Source: Candidatus Diapherotrites archaeon (GTDB lineage Archaea; Iainarchaeota; Iainarchaeia; Iainarchaeales; 1-14-0-10-31-34). From it: DNA of 64,000 nt. The position numbers and the translations under genes are program-made. The stretch is taken from contig JBFMAK010000001.1 of assembly GCA_040755695.1 (NCBI GenBank), forward strand, positions 62,001-126,000, given 5' to 3'. Positions within the stretch are counted from its first letter, which is position 1. Each line of letters opens with the position of its first letter. Below the pieces are notes generated by a model that was given only the letters and a program-made list of their open reading frames with translations, made no database searches and was not told the DNA's origin. Shown piece after piece: positions 8,237 through 16,630 of this stretch.

Positions 8237-8271
8237 GTCGCCCGCAGGCGACCTCGCCCCGCAAGGGCGAG
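8237..8271 (+). repeat. Right-end tandem hairpins of the IS element
   Basis: GTCGCC (8237-8242) pairs with GGCGAC (8247-8252), and CTCGCCC (8253-8259) pairs with GGGCGAG (8265-8271). They begin 15 bases after the tnpA stop, where IS200/IS605 right-end recognition hairpins are found. Confidence 0.65.
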
Positions 8272-8274
8272 CCT

Positions 8275-8478
8275 TTAGGTCGGAGAGAATGTCATTTCAA
8301 TCCACTTAAAATGAGTCGGGGTGTCATAGGAGTAAAAATACTCAGGTATTTGATGAATAAATAAGAGCGAGAAAATAATCAAAAAATTTGCTATAATCAA
8401 AACTTTAAGAAAAAAGTCTAAGTCAAGTTTTATTCCACTGAAAATCAGTTCTTTCATCGTATATTTTTTAATGCCCAA
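8275..8478 (-). pseudogene. 5' fragment of a membrane protein cut by the IS element
   Basis: 67 residues with a plausible N-terminus, one hydrophobic helix (residues ~25-43) and the sequence YDTPTHFKWIEM. Its stop codon lies at 8275-8277, immediately outside the IS right-end hairpin, which suggests the frame was truncated by the insertion. An acidic/His motif soon after the first helix resembles the first loop of GT-C membrane glycosyltransferases such as those encoded at 10037 and 11253. That family link is inference from a short motif. Confidence 0.4.
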
Positions 8479-8563
8479 ATAGCTTTTTTAAAGCTTGCGA
8501 ATTCCACTGCTTTTAGGAAAGAAATAAAATAGATTGCACACAAATCTTTTTCGGGGTAAAAAA

Positions 8564-9019
8564 ATGATTGAAGGCGTTCAAGTAAAGCAGTTGAAGGTCA
8601 TTGCAGATGAAAGAGGCTACCTAATGGAATTGCTTCGCTCTGATGATCTCCTGTTTGAGGAATTCGGCCAGGCATATATAATAGTCGCCTATCCCGGCAT
8701 AGTGAAGGCATGGCATTACCACAAAAAACAAGACGACTTTTTTGTTTGCATTAAGGGAATGGCAAAAATTGTCTTGTACGACAACAGAAAGGAATCAAAA
8801 ACTTACAAGGAAATCAATGAATTTTTTGCAGGAGAAAAAAATAATGTCCTGATTAAAATACCTAAAAAGGTTGTCCACGGCTTTAAGGCAATAGGAAACA
8901 AGGAAGCAATGATTATTAATTTTCCGAACAAGCTTTATAACTACAAGAAGCCTGATGAATTCAGGCTTCCTTATAACTCCAAAAAAATCCCTTATGACTG
9001 GGAAACAAAATTTGGGTAG
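8564..9019 (+). CDS. dTDP-4-dehydrorhamnose 3,5-epimerase-like cupin (RmlC/RfbC family)
   Basis: About 151 residues from the ATG at 8564, with TCGGGGT upstream; a TTG at 8534 is a less likely start. Features of the RmlC cupin: ADERGYLMELLR near the N-terminus, KAWHYHKKQDDFF, GMAKIVLYD, PKKVVHGFKAI and a Tyr/Asn-rich C-terminal FPNKLYNYKKPDEFRLP. Acts on a dTDP-4-keto sugar in deoxysugar synthesis. Followed at once by an RmlD-like reductase. RmlA and RmlB are not in the window, so the exact sugar is uncertain. Confidence 0.85.
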   Translation: MIEGVQVKQLKVIADERGYLMELLRSDDLLFEEFGQAYIIVAYPGIVKAWHYHKKQDDFFVCIKGMAKIVLYDNRKESKTYKEINEFFAGEKNNVLIKIPKKVVHGFKAIGNKEAMIINFPNKLYNYKKPDEFRLPYNSKKIPYDWETKFG

Positions 9020-9020
9020 T

Positions 9021-9911
9021 GTGAGAACCATTAGCGAAATAGGAAAAACCTTATTGATTGGAAAAGGCTTCCTTGGAACAAAATTACTCAAAGTCTTTTC
9101 AGATAAAAATGTTTCAATAGCTTCTGCTGGAATTGAATGGGGCTGCAATGCAGTCTGCGATATAACAAAGAGAGCCCCAACAATTAATTTAATAAAAAAA
9201 TTAAAGCCGGAAAACTTGATACTCACAGCCTCAACTTCAAATGTTGATTTCTGCGAAACACACCCGAAAGAAGCCTATAAGGTTAATGTAAAAGGCGTAA
9301 AGAATGCTGCTGAAGCCTGTGATAAAATAAAATGCAAGCTTGTCTTCCTTTCCACTGATTACGTTTTTGACGGAAATAAAGGCAATTACAAGGAAAATTC
9401 TCCAATAAATCCAGTAAACTATTATGGAAAAACAAAGGTTCAAGCAGAAAAAATTGCCAGGTCTTTGCCGGACCATTTAATAATTAGGACTTCAACGCTT
9501 TACGGCTTTAATTCCATTGATGACAAGAACACTTTTGCGAGGTTTGTGGTGCAAAAGCTATCAGAAGGTTCTAATATTTACATTACAAGCCAGATTACCT
9601 CTCCAACCTTTATTGACGGCCTTTCGCTTTCAATTTATTCTTTGCTAGAAAAGAATTGTAATGGAACATATCATTGCGTAGGTTCTGAAGCGATTTCAAG
9701 GCTTGATTTTGCCCGAAGAATCTCAAAAGTTTTTGGTTTAGACAGCTCCAAAATCATATTTTCAGAAAGAATTCCTGGAGAAATTGCAAAAAGGCCTCAG
9801 AATTCTTCTCTTAATATATCCAAACTAAAAAAGCAAAAAATCCGCATGGCAGGAACCAATGAAGGGTTAAAAAACCTAAAAAAAGAAGTTTCAGGTGCAT
9901 GGAACAAATAA
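9021..9911 (+). CDS. dTDP-4-dehydrorhamnose reductase-like protein (RmlD/RfbD family)
   Basis: About 296 residues from GTG 9021, two bases after the epimerase stop; an ATG at 8994 inside the upstream gene is possible. SDR-fold signatures: nucleotide-binding TLLIGKGFLGTKL, FLSTDYVFDG, and the catalytic YYGKTKVQAE (YxxxK), plus RTSTLYG and SPTFIDGLS typical of RmlD. It would reduce the keto group of the RmlC product using NAD(P)H. Paired with RmlC as an operon; part of the surface-glycan region. Confidence 0.85.
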   Translation: MRTISEIGKTLLIGKGFLGTKLLKVFSDKNVSIASAGIEWGCNAVCDITKRAPTINLIKKLKPENLILTASTSNVDFCETHPKEAYKVNVKGVKNAAEACDKIKCKLVFLSTDYVFDGNKGNYKENSPINPVNYYGKTKVQAEKIARSLPDHLIIRTSTLYGFNSIDDKNTFARFVVQKLSEGSNIYITSQITSPTFIDGLSLSIYSLLEKNCNGTYHCVGSEAISRLDFARRISKVFGLDSSKIIFSERIPGEIAKRPQNSSLNISKLKKQKIRMAGTNEGLKNLKKEVSGAWNK

Positions 9912-10006
9912 TGCTTTGATTGATGGCTAAAATTAATTAACCAACTTCTTATATTTCATATTCCGAAAACTAATATTAATTAAGGTATTAATAATATTAC
10001 CATATA

Positions 10007-10020
10007 TTTATTGTATAAAA
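10007..10020 (+). promoter_or_regulatory. AT-rich promoter-like element before the glycan membrane genes
   Basis: TTTATTGTATAAAA lies 17-30 bases before the ATG at 10037, in a 125-base gap after rmlD. It is consistent with an archaeal TATA box but is placed in a very AT-rich stretch, so the call is weak. Confidence 0.35.
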
Positions 10021-10036
10021 CATTCGAGCGGTTTTA

Positions 10037-11275
10037 ATGAAAATTAATAAAAAAACAAATACAATTTTTTTATTTTTTATTTTTTTATTTTTGCTGTCAC
10101 TCTCGTTATATTTGTTTTTTTTTGTTAAGACCTCGGTAGAAGAATATCCTTTGGGGGAAGACCCTTGGTTTCATTTGGCCATGAGCAAAAATATTTATGA
10201 AAACAAAGGTTTTTTTGTGTGGGATGAGTGGAGAAATCAGCTCTACAATTATTATCCAGGTATTCATGCATTGCTTGTTTCATTAAAACTTTTAACAAAC
10301 ATGGACTGGATAATTTTAATAAAAATAATAATTTTCATTTTTTTTGCGCTTTTAATAATTATTCTAGCAAAGGAATTCAAATTCTACAGCGCTTTAATCC
10401 TTATATCTGCACCTGCCTTTTGGCACAGTATGACCATAATTTTCCCACAAATGCTCGAATTTTCCTTGCTTTTGGTCTCCCTTTGGGCTGCAAAAAAAAA
10501 TAAATTTTCTTTGTTATTTTTTAGTTTTATTTTTTTAATTATGTTCCATTGGCTTACTGCAATCTGGTTTATTTTTGTGATACTCCTATTTATAAAAATA
10601 GACAAAATAAAGAAAGTTTTTTTATTCGCTGCAATTTTTTTGTCTTTTATTTTTCTAATAAACCCTTTCAGCAAAAGCCTTCCTTTTGCTTTTTCGTTTA
10701 ACACGCCTTCTATTCTAGAGTTACCTTTGTGGTTATATTTAGGTTCTTTAACATTAATTGGTTTACTGCTTGCTTTTTCAAGAAAAAAAATAATAAAAGA
10801 AAAGATTGAGCTAACTTGGTTTCTTATGTTATTGCCTTTATATTTTTTGCATCCCATAAGAATCAGTTATATTTTACTCCCCGCTGTTATTTTGGGGGCA
10901 ACAGCATTCGAGTATTATCTGCCTAAATTACAAGCATTATACTCAAAGAACTCCAAGAAAAAATTGTTGGTTGGCTTTTTTCTTTTACTGCTATTATTTA
11001 ATTTAATATTTTTCTCAAGAGCCTATTTTGATGCGGGGGCACATGCAACATCCTGGACAGCACTTAAGGTTGAAAAAATTGCGGGGGGCATCCCTGAAAA
11101 CTCAAGGGTATATACAAACATAATTGTTTTAAGAGAAATGCTTATATTCACAAAAAACATTAGAGCAAGAGATTTGAACGAAGCAGATTATGCCATCACA
11201 AAAAAACCATTAAATAATAACTGGGAGATAATATTAAAAGCAGAGCAACTTTATGTACAAAAGAAACAACATTAA
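10037..11275 (+). CDS. GT-C-like multipass membrane protein
   Basis: 412 residues with about nine to ten hydrophobic helices. After the first helix comes EEYPLGEDPWFHLAMS, an acidic/His loop of the kind that binds polyprenyl-phosphate sugars in GT-C glycosyltransferases (oligosaccharyltransferases, mannosyltransferases). Probably adds a sugar to a lipid-linked glycan or protein on the outer face. Very AT-rich, with long runs of T in the coding strand, unlike the flanking genes. Overlaps the next gene by 23 bases. Specific activity not known. Confidence 0.65.
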   Translation: MKINKKTNTIFLFFIFLFLLSLSLYLFFFVKTSVEEYPLGEDPWFHLAMSKNIYENKGFFVWDEWRNQLYNYYPGIHALLVSLKLLTNMDWIILIKIIIFIFFALLIIILAKEFKFYSALILISAPAFWHSMTIIFPQMLEFSLLLVSLWAAKKNKFSLLFFSFIFLIMFHWLTAIWFIFVILLFIKIDKIKKVFLFAAIFLSFIFLINPFSKSLPFAFSFNTPSILELPLWLYLGSLTLIGLLLAFSRKKIIKEKIELTWFLMLLPLYFLHPIRISYILLPAVILGATAFEYYLPKLQALYSKNSKKKLLVGFFLLLLLFNLIFFSRAYFDAGAHATSWTALKVEKIAGGIPENSRVYTNIIVLREMLIFTKNIRARDLNEADYAITKKPLNNNWEIILKAEQLYVQKKQH

Positions 11276-12734
11276 ATTTCAGTTGTTGTTTGTATTTCTT
11301 GCAACTTTTTTTTTATCAATACTTATTTTTAAATTAATAGATTTAGCGCACATTATATTTTTATTTCCAAAAGAAGATTATTCAGTTCATTTGGCCAAAC
11401 TTTTTTTCTTTTCGAAATACGGCTTTCATGAGTTAGTTCCAAATTGGTATGACGGATTTATCCTATTTCAACATTATCCCCCAGGATTCTATTTTTATTC
11501 AATACTTTTCTATAAATTGTTGGGAAACCTTCAACTTGCTTTTTATTTTTCTATTATTTCAATTTATGTTTTAGGTTTAATTTCCGTTTATTGGATGGGT
11601 AAAATTTTAAAACTTTCTAAAGTTAATACTGCCCTTTTTGCAGGGATATTTTTTGCTAACCCTATTGCAGTTGAAAGCTTTTTTTATTTTGGTAGAATAA
11701 CAGAACTTTTTGCATGGGTTTTATTCATAATTCTTATTTGCTTTCTTTACTATTATAAAAACAGAAAATTGGATAAGACGTTTTTATTTTTAGTTCCACT
11801 ATGTTCACTTATTATTTTGACCCACCCTGCCATACTGAGCTTTTCTCTGTTTTTATTGTTTGGATTCATTTTATACAAACAAAACTTTTTTGAACGAATT
11901 TATGCAGTGTTGTTAATTGCTTTCAGTTTTCTGTTAACTTCTTTTTGGTGGCATCCTTTTATTTTTAGTAAAGCTACTTTTTGGGATAGAATTTACGAGA
12001 TTATATGGGAAGCAATGGCTTTTTATTCTGAAAAACTTATATTAAGAGAAAACTTATTCTTTTTTATTCTCCCCCTGTTTTTCCTTATAATACTGTTTTT
12101 TTATCTAAAAAAATTTCCAAAGGAAAATAGTTTCTTTTTGCCAGTTATTGTATTGTCAATTTTGTGCATCACTAAGTTAATTGCATTTATTCCAATTTTA
12201 AATAATCCTTATCCTTTATCTTACCATATTTTTTTTATTTTTATGATTTTACTAATAATTTTTAAAATAGATACCAAATTAATGGCAAGGTCAATTGTTA
12301 CACTGATATTAATTTTGTTGTTGGTTTATTCTATTTTGATTATGCCATATTCTACTAAAATCCCAACATTTGAAAAAAATGACCCGCAACTTCTTCTACT
12401 CAAAAAAGTTGATGCCCCATTTGTTTTTGTTGGGTATTATATTGATGAATTTTCAATTTATGGTCCAGCTGCTGTCTTGTATGACCTAAAAACACCTTTT
12501 GGATGGTTCCCTCAAGAAGAATCTGAGAAAGCGAGAAATTACAGATATAAATTGTTTGACTCAATTGATAAAAATGATTGCCCCCCAATAAATGAAGCAA
12601 TGGATAAAGTTGGGGCAGTTGAGATAATTACGGTTGATAACAAGTGTTCAATTTTAAAATATTGTGGCTTACATAAAATAGAAAAAATTAATAATGCCTG
12701 CTTATATAAGGTAATTAATCTGGGGAATAATTAA
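11253..12734 (+). CDS. GT-C-like multipass membrane protein
   Basis: 493 residues, about ten to twelve hydrophobic helices. The first loop has FPKEDYSVHLAKLFFF (D...H motif) and NWYDGFILFQHYPPGFY, as in large archaeal membrane glycosyltransferase-like proteins sometimes annotated as 6-pyruvoyl-tetrahydropterin-synthase-related. A soluble C-terminal domain follows. It overlaps the gene upstream and is followed directly by the LPG-synthase-like gene, so the three form an operon. Same AT-rich composition as both neighbours. Confidence 0.62.
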   Translation: MYKRNNIKFQLLFVFLATFFLSILIFKLIDLAHIIFLFPKEDYSVHLAKLFFFSKYGFHELVPNWYDGFILFQHYPPGFYFYSILFYKLLGNLQLAFYFSIISIYVLGLISVYWMGKILKLSKVNTALFAGIFFANPIAVESFFYFGRITELFAWVLFIILICFLYYYKNRKLDKTFLFLVPLCSLIILTHPAILSFSLFLLFGFILYKQNFFERIYAVLLIAFSFLLTSFWWHPFIFSKATFWDRIYEIIWEAMAFYSEKLILRENLFFFILPLFFLIILFFYLKKFPKENSFFLPVIVLSILCITKLIAFIPILNNPYPLSYHIFFIFMILLIIFKIDTKLMARSIVTLILILLLVYSILIMPYSTKIPTFEKNDPQLLLLKKVDAPFVFVGYYIDEFSIYGPAAVLYDLKTPFGWFPQEESEKARNYRYKLFDSIDKNDCPPINEAMDKVGAVEIITVDNKCSILKYCGLHKIEKINNACLYKVINLGNN

Positions 12735-13712
12735 ATGTTTTTTCTCAGAAAAGGATTTTTCGTTTTAATTGGGTTGGCACTCTTTATTTACATTCTGTTA
12801 AAATTAAATATATTTACATCAATCTCTTATATTTTTAAAATGAATTTATTCTTTTTTTTACTTTATTTAGTGTTAAATGCTTTTATTGTAATTATTAAGG
12901 GATTGAAGTGGAAAATTTTAATTTTGCCTCTTGGAAAAAACAAGTCTATATTTTTTTGTGTTAAATATTTTCTTGTTGGTTTTTTTTGGAGTGTTATTAC
13001 CCCCGGCAGGATTGGCGAGTTTGTAAGGGCTTTTTATTTGAATAAAGATTTGAAAAATCTGGGAAAATCTTTTTCAACGGTTTTTATTGACAGAGTACTT
13101 GATGTACTTGTTTTATTATTTTTAGGGGCACTGGCAATATTGCTTTTTTCTTTTTATTTTAATTTAGTGCTAATTTTCATTCCTATTTTGTTGGGAGCCT
13201 TATTTGTTGCATTGGTTATCATTATTTTTTTCTTTAAAAAAAAGTTAGTAAAAAAAATATTGAAACCTTTTTTTGGCTTTTTTATTCCAGAAAGTTATAA
13301 GAAAAAAATTAGTTTGAATTTCGATTCATTTTATAATAGTTTAAATATTTCCATTAAGAAGCCAAAATATTTAGTTTCTGCTTTCATTTTTACTTTTCTA
13401 ATTTGGTTTCTCTCAATGATTGCAGGTTATTTGATTGCCTTGTCTTTGAACATTCAAACAAGCTTTCTTTTTATTGCGTTAATAATTCCGATAATTAATT
13501 TAGTTGACATAATCCCCATTTCTATTTCAGGTATTGGAACGAGAGATGCCGCCTTAATCTTTCTATTTGGCTTTGTTGCATTAAGCAAAGAACAAGCTGT
13601 TTCTTTTTCTTTGATTTATCTTTTTTCAGGTTACTTTCTGATAGCCTTGGCTGGAAGTCTATTGTTTATTAGAGAATCAATAAAACCAAAGTTTAATCTT
13701 GAAGATAATTAA
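12735..13712 (+). CDS. Lysylphosphatidylglycerol-synthase-type membrane protein (AglD/UPF0104-like)
   Basis: 325 residues, about eight hydrophobic helices. The conserved region ITPGRIGEFVRAFYL ... TVFIDRVLDVLVLL is the signature of the LPG_synthase_TM/UPF0104 family. Members take part in lipid or polyprenyl-sugar flipping and N-glycosylation-associated steps (some archaeal homologues). Begins the base after the stop of the preceding gene. The role here is inferred from the glycan genes around it. Confidence 0.75.
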   Translation: MFFLRKGFFVLIGLALFIYILLKLNIFTSISYIFKMNLFFFLLYLVLNAFIVIIKGLKWKILILPLGKNKSIFFCVKYFLVGFFWSVITPGRIGEFVRAFYLNKDLKNLGKSFSTVFIDRVLDVLVLLFLGALAILLFSFYFNLVLIFIPILLGALFVALVIIIFFFKKKLVKKILKPFFGFFIPESYKKKISLNFDSFYNSLNISIKKPKYLVSAFIFTFLIWFLSMIAGYLIALSLNIQTSFLFIALIIPIINLVDIIPISISGIGTRDAALIFLFGFVALSKEQAVSFSLIYLFSGYFLIALAGSLLFIRESIKPKFNLEDN

Positions 13713-13734
13713 GCAATTTTTTTATTGAATAAAA

Positions 13735-14445
13735 TCAGATTCTCGAAAAAAATAAACGTAAGATTGTAATCAAGTATTTTAAAAATTCTTTTCTTCCAAG
13801 TTTTGATTTTCCTTGAGAACGTTGCCAAAAAATAATAGGTATTTCTTTTATTTTTGCCTTACTTTCACAGGCCAAAAAATTTGTTTCTAAAATGAAAGAA
13901 TAACCATTTGATTGAATTTTATCAAAATTTATTTTTCTTATTAATTCTTTTTTGAATCCCCTGTAGCCTGAGGTAAGATCCCTTATTGGAATACCTAAAA
14001 ATAACCTTGACAGCCTATTAGCAACACTGCTAGTGAGATGTCTTTGCCAGCCCCACCCAACAATTTTCCCTCCTTTAACATACCTTGACCCAACCACTAA
14101 ATCTACACCACCATTATTAAATTCAGGGATAATTTTTTCTAAGTATTTCGGGTCATGCGATAAATCACCATCCATTAAAACAATGATATCCCCCGAAGCC
14201 TCTTTGACACCCCTTCTGTATGCTGAACCAATCCCAAGCTTTTTTTCTCTGTAAATCATTTTTAATTCCTTAAATCTCTTTTGCATTTCTTTTGCTGTTA
14301 TTTTAGTGTTATCGCTTGAATTATCATCAACAATTATTAATTCCCCCTTAACTCCCAATTTATTTAATTCTTCAAATATTTTTGGGATCAATATTTTTAT
14401 ATTTAAGCCTTCATTATAAGTTGGAATTATCACAGATACTTTCAA
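13735..14445 (-). CDS. Dolichyl-phosphate mannose synthase-like GT2 glycosyltransferase
   Basis: 236 residues. GT-A fold of the DPM1 group: SVIIPTYNEG, VDDNSSDNT, MDGDLSHDP with the DxD metal site, GSRYVKGG and LTSGYRGFKK. Transfers a sugar (mannose or related) from a nucleotide donor to dolichyl phosphate at the inner membrane face. No C-terminal membrane helix, so it is the short soluble type. Convergent to the membrane genes at 10037-13712, with only 22 bases between, and likely a partner in lipid-linked sugar synthesis. Confidence 0.9.
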   Translation of the reverse strand: MKVSVIIPTYNEGLNIKILIPKIFEELNKLGVKGELIIVDDNSSDNTKITAKEMQKRFKELKMIYREKKLGIGSAYRRGVKEASGDIIVLMDGDLSHDPKYLEKIIPEFNNGGVDLVVGSRYVKGGKIVGWGWQRHLTSSVANRLSRLFLGIPIRDLTSGYRGFKKELIRKINFDKIQSNGYSFILETNFLACESKAKIKEIPIIFWQRSQGKSKLGRKEFLKYLITILRLFFSRI

Positions 14446-14470
14446 GTTATTTCACCGTTCTACCTTCTGT

Positions 14471-15610
14471 CTAACCAAAAAATAACAACCCCCATAATAA
14501 ATCTCCAACAAAACCCAATAAAATGAATGCTATCAGTACTGCTGGAACCATTGGGGCAGTAATCTTTACTGTAATCTCTTCACCCAACTTTTTTTCTTTG
14601 GCTAATTTTTTTAATTCGCTTATTTCTTCTATTGTAAGCCCCCCGGCTCTGTGTGCGCTAACAATCTCTTTTCCTTGGGGCTTTAATGGACCTAAAAGAG
14701 CTGGAAGGTTTCTTGCTTTAACATAATTAATAATCTTTTTGAAATTTAAGGGTTCTTGCTCAACTATTTTTCCGTCAACAACATAAATTGACTTGTCTGG
14801 AACCATTCCTTCTTCAAGCTCTGAAACCTTAACCTTCTTTTTTAGTACCTCGCTCCTGCTTATTGCAAACAATTTGAATAAGGCATAGACTCCAATGAAT
14901 AAAGCAAATAAGTAAACGAAGTTAAGAATAGATGGAACCAAATTGCTTCCTAAAGCATAAAAGAATATGACAACAGACAAAATCAAGCGGACTCTCCTAT
15001 TTATTAATCCGCTTACAATCAACAAAATAAAAATTAAAACTGCCTGCAATAACAAGTCTTTCAGATAAAGTGAAATGACTGCATTCAATCCAACAATTAA
15101 TGCAGCCCCCTGGAAAGACTGGAATAATTTAACCTTAAAGTCTTCCTTTATTTTTTTTTTGATTTCATTGTTTTTCTTGATTCCATTTAGTGCAAGAAAG
15201 GCTCCATAAGGAACCATTGAAAAAATGCTGAAAATGAAAAGGGTTAAAGGAAAAATTGGAAGGCTTACTGAAGAAAACAAAGAGAATTTTATGCCTAGAA
15301 GTTCGCTGAAAGCAGGGAAATTCAAGGGCATTAAAGCCGCTATTCCTGTGAAAAGCTTTACGTCGCCTCCAGCCCAAACCCCAAGCTTCCATAAACCATA
15401 AGCACAAGCAAAAGTAACAGCAGTAATAATTGCTGAAACCAACAAGATTATTGCATCAAAAAAATAAAAAGCCTGCAATGCATGCAATCCTAAACCTAAA
15501 ACAATCATTCCATAAGAGAGTTTATTGCTTACAATCCTTTCTTTAAGGTCAGTATAAGAAGCAATAATTAATGCAATTAATGCAATAAAAAAATAAGAAA
15601 AAGAAAACAA
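14471..15610 (-). CDS. Archaeal prepilin peptidase, A24 family
   Basis: 379 residues, with about nine hydrophobic segments and a ~130-residue soluble region near the C-terminus. The two catalytic Asp are present: D21 in SYTDLKERIVSN and D83 in the GGDVKL motif (WAGGDVKLFTGI). This enzyme removes class III signal peptides from archaeal pilins and archaellins. The extra C-terminal soluble part with a final helix is longer than in minimal PibD/EppA-type enzymes. It lies beside the pilin genes at 15650-16610 and the ATPase, so it probably processes all pilin-like proteins of the window. Confidence 0.88.
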   Translation of the reverse strand: MFSFSYFFIALIALIIASYTDLKERIVSNKLSYGMIVLGLGLHALQAFYFFDAIILLVSAIITAVTFACAYGLWKLGVWAGGDVKLFTGIAALMPLNFPAFSELLGIKFSLFSSVSLPIFPLTLFIFSIFSMVPYGAFLALNGIKKNNEIKKKIKEDFKVKLFQSFQGAALIVGLNAVISLYLKDLLLQAVLIFILLIVSGLINRRVRLILSVVIFFYALGSNLVPSILNFVYLFALFIGVYALFKLFAISRSEVLKKKVKVSELEEGMVPDKSIYVVDGKIVEQEPLNFKKIINYVKARNLPALLGPLKPQGKEIVSAHRAGGLTIEEISELKKLAKEKKLGEEITVKITAPMVPAVLIAFILLGFVGDLLWGLLFFG

Positions 15611-15649
15611 AAAAGGAGGGAAAAAAATATTTAATCCCCCTTATTCTAT

Positions 15650-15811
15650 TAAGGAACTAATGGTTCTTTCCCTGTAATCTAAAATCTTTGCTCTGGCAGT
15701 CTGAGACTGCACTCTTAGATTGTCCAGCAAAATTGCTGCAGCAAGCACTAGCACAATACCAAAAAGGACAGACAGCAAGTATTCAATTGAAACCTGGGCT
15801 TTTTCTTCCAT
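15650..15811 (-). CDS. Small class III signal peptide pilin
   Basis: 53 residues. MEEKAQVSIEYLLSVLFGIVL has the KA|Q cleavage site with S-x-E-Y-L and then one hydrophobic helix. The mature part is a ~20-residue charged tail. Such tiny one-helix pilins occur in archaeal Tad-like loci. It begins the run of five small pilins nearest to the peptidase gene. Confidence 0.75.
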
Positions 15812-15829
15812 AAAAGGCTCTTCCTTAAT

Positions 15830-15985
15830 TCAGATTTGATTGAGGAATTGATTCAGTTTGTTTGTAGCTGCGTTTTTTGTGGGGTCAGCAAGACCGCCTA
15901 ATACCACTACCACAATTGCTGCCAACAGTACTGCAGCCCCTAACAATAGCAAATACTCAAGTGCTGCCTGAGCCTTTGAATTCAT
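15830..15985 (-). CDS. Small class III signal peptide pilin
   Basis: 51 residues. MNSKAQAALEYLLLLGAAVLLAAIVVVVLGG carries the KA|Q cleavage site, A-x-E-Y-L-L and a long hydrophobic helix, followed by a short polar tail. Second of the five tiny pilins between the peptidase and the membrane platform genes. Confidence 0.78.
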   Translation of the reverse strand: MNSKAQAALEYLLLLGAAVLLAAIVVVVLGGLADPTKNAATNKLNQFLNQI

Positions 15986-16012
15986 CAACTTTCCTCTTTA
16001 CTTTGTAATAAT

Positions 16013-16183
16013 TTATAATGTATTATATAGCGCGTTCCATCTTGTGTGGTATACCCCTGATGCATTATTGGCTGCCCCTGGATTTACTGCGCCGGTGAGT
16101 ATTACTATTACTATTGCTGCTATGAGTACTGCTCCTCCTATTAGTAGTAGGTATTCTAGTGCTCCTTGTGCTTTTGATTCCAT
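16013..16183 (-). CDS. Small class III signal peptide pilin, copy A of tandem pair
   Basis: 56 residues from the ATG at 16183. SKAQGALEYLLLIGG (KA|Q cleavage), hydrophobic helix, then a short tail ending GVYHTRWNALYNTL. It is nearly identical to the neighbouring copy at 16198-16368, with a 185-base period (see repeat). The middle of the tail differs. Codons are strongly A-ending (CTA, ATA, GGA, GCA), unlike many neighbours. Confidence 0.82.
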   Translation of the reverse strand: MESKAQGALEYLLLIGGAVLIAAIVIVILTGAVNPGAANNASGVYHTRWNALYNTL

Positions 16184-16368
16184 CTTAAAACCTTTTTTTA
16201 TGCTTTGCCGTATAGCGCGTTCCATCTTGTGTGGTATACCCCTGCTGCATTTGTTGAGGATCCTGAGCTTCCTAATGATGTTAATATTACTATTACTATT
16301 GCTGCTATGAGTACTGCTCCTCCTATTAGTAGTAGGTATTCTAGTGCTCCTTGTGCTTTGTTCTCCAT
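16026..16368 (-). repeat. Tandem duplication with 185-base period (two small pilins)
   Basis: 16026-16183 corresponds to 16211-16368 with a constant 185-base offset. The 5' coding part and the 3' 30-odd bases are nearly identical at the DNA level, and the linker codons differ. A recent gene duplication, or homogenisation by gene conversion. Confidence 0.85.
16198..16368 (-). CDS. Small class III signal peptide pilin, copy B of tandem pair
   Basis: 56 residues starting MENKAQGALEYLLLIGG. The helix and the C-terminal GVYHTRWNALY match copy A almost exactly, with only the linker LGSSGSSTNAA differing. It lies 14 bases upstream of copy A on the minus strand. Possibly the major pilin pair, or one major and one variant subunit. 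Confidence 0.82.
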   Translation of the reverse strand: MENKAQGALEYLLLIGGAVLIAAIVIVILTSLGSSGSSTNAAGVYHTRWNALYGKA

Positions 16369-16466
16369 TACTTTATCCCTCCTTTTTTTTGGAATTAAAA
16401 TAATTGATATTAATAATAGCTCTGCCCCTTTAAAAAGTTTTTGCTTTGGAATCCTTTTTTTGAGGG

Positions 16467-16616
16467 TTAAGGGTTATTTATTTCGTTTTCCACTCTGCCC
16501 GGAAATGTCTTAAGGTATGCCCCCACAATTATTGCTACTACCACCGCTGCCACTATTATAAGCAGGGTTTCAATTGCCGTCTGGGCTTTCTGCTCTTTTA
16601 GGAAGTTCATTTTCAT
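16467..16616 (-). CDS. Small class III signal peptide pilin
   Basis: 49 residues from the ATG at 16616 (or 47 from 16610). KMNFLKEQKAQTAIETLLIIVAA: KA|Q cleavage site, T-A-I-E-T-L-L, hydrophobic helix, then a short tail with VENEINNP. Its start is 14 bases after the stop codon of the platform gene at 16631. The fifth and most upstream of the tiny pilins. Confidence 0.72.
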   Translation of the reverse strand: MKMNFLKEQKAQTAIETLLIIVAAVVVAIIVGAYLKTFPGRVENEINNP

Positions 16617-16630
16617 TCCACCTGTTTTAT

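Larger units (their letters stand above)
7641..8271 (+). mobile_element. IS200-type insertion sequence (tnpA only)
   Basis: A single IS200/IS605-family transposase gene (7790-8221) is flanked by subterminal structures instead of terminal inverted repeats. On the left are a 9-bp inverted pair (7641-7649 / 7691-7699) around a perfect 7-bp hairpin (7668-7674 / 7678-7684). Just before the gene is a second hairpin (7733-7778). On the right are two tandem hairpins (8237-8252 and 8253-8271). No tnpB is present. The ends are estimated from the hairpins; the precise cleavage positions are not known. Gene fragments lie on both sides. Confidence 0.75.

Noticed and set aside
8534-8563. TTG start for the RmlC-like gene
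   Set aside because: The ATG at 8564 has an upstream G-rich site and fits the family start.
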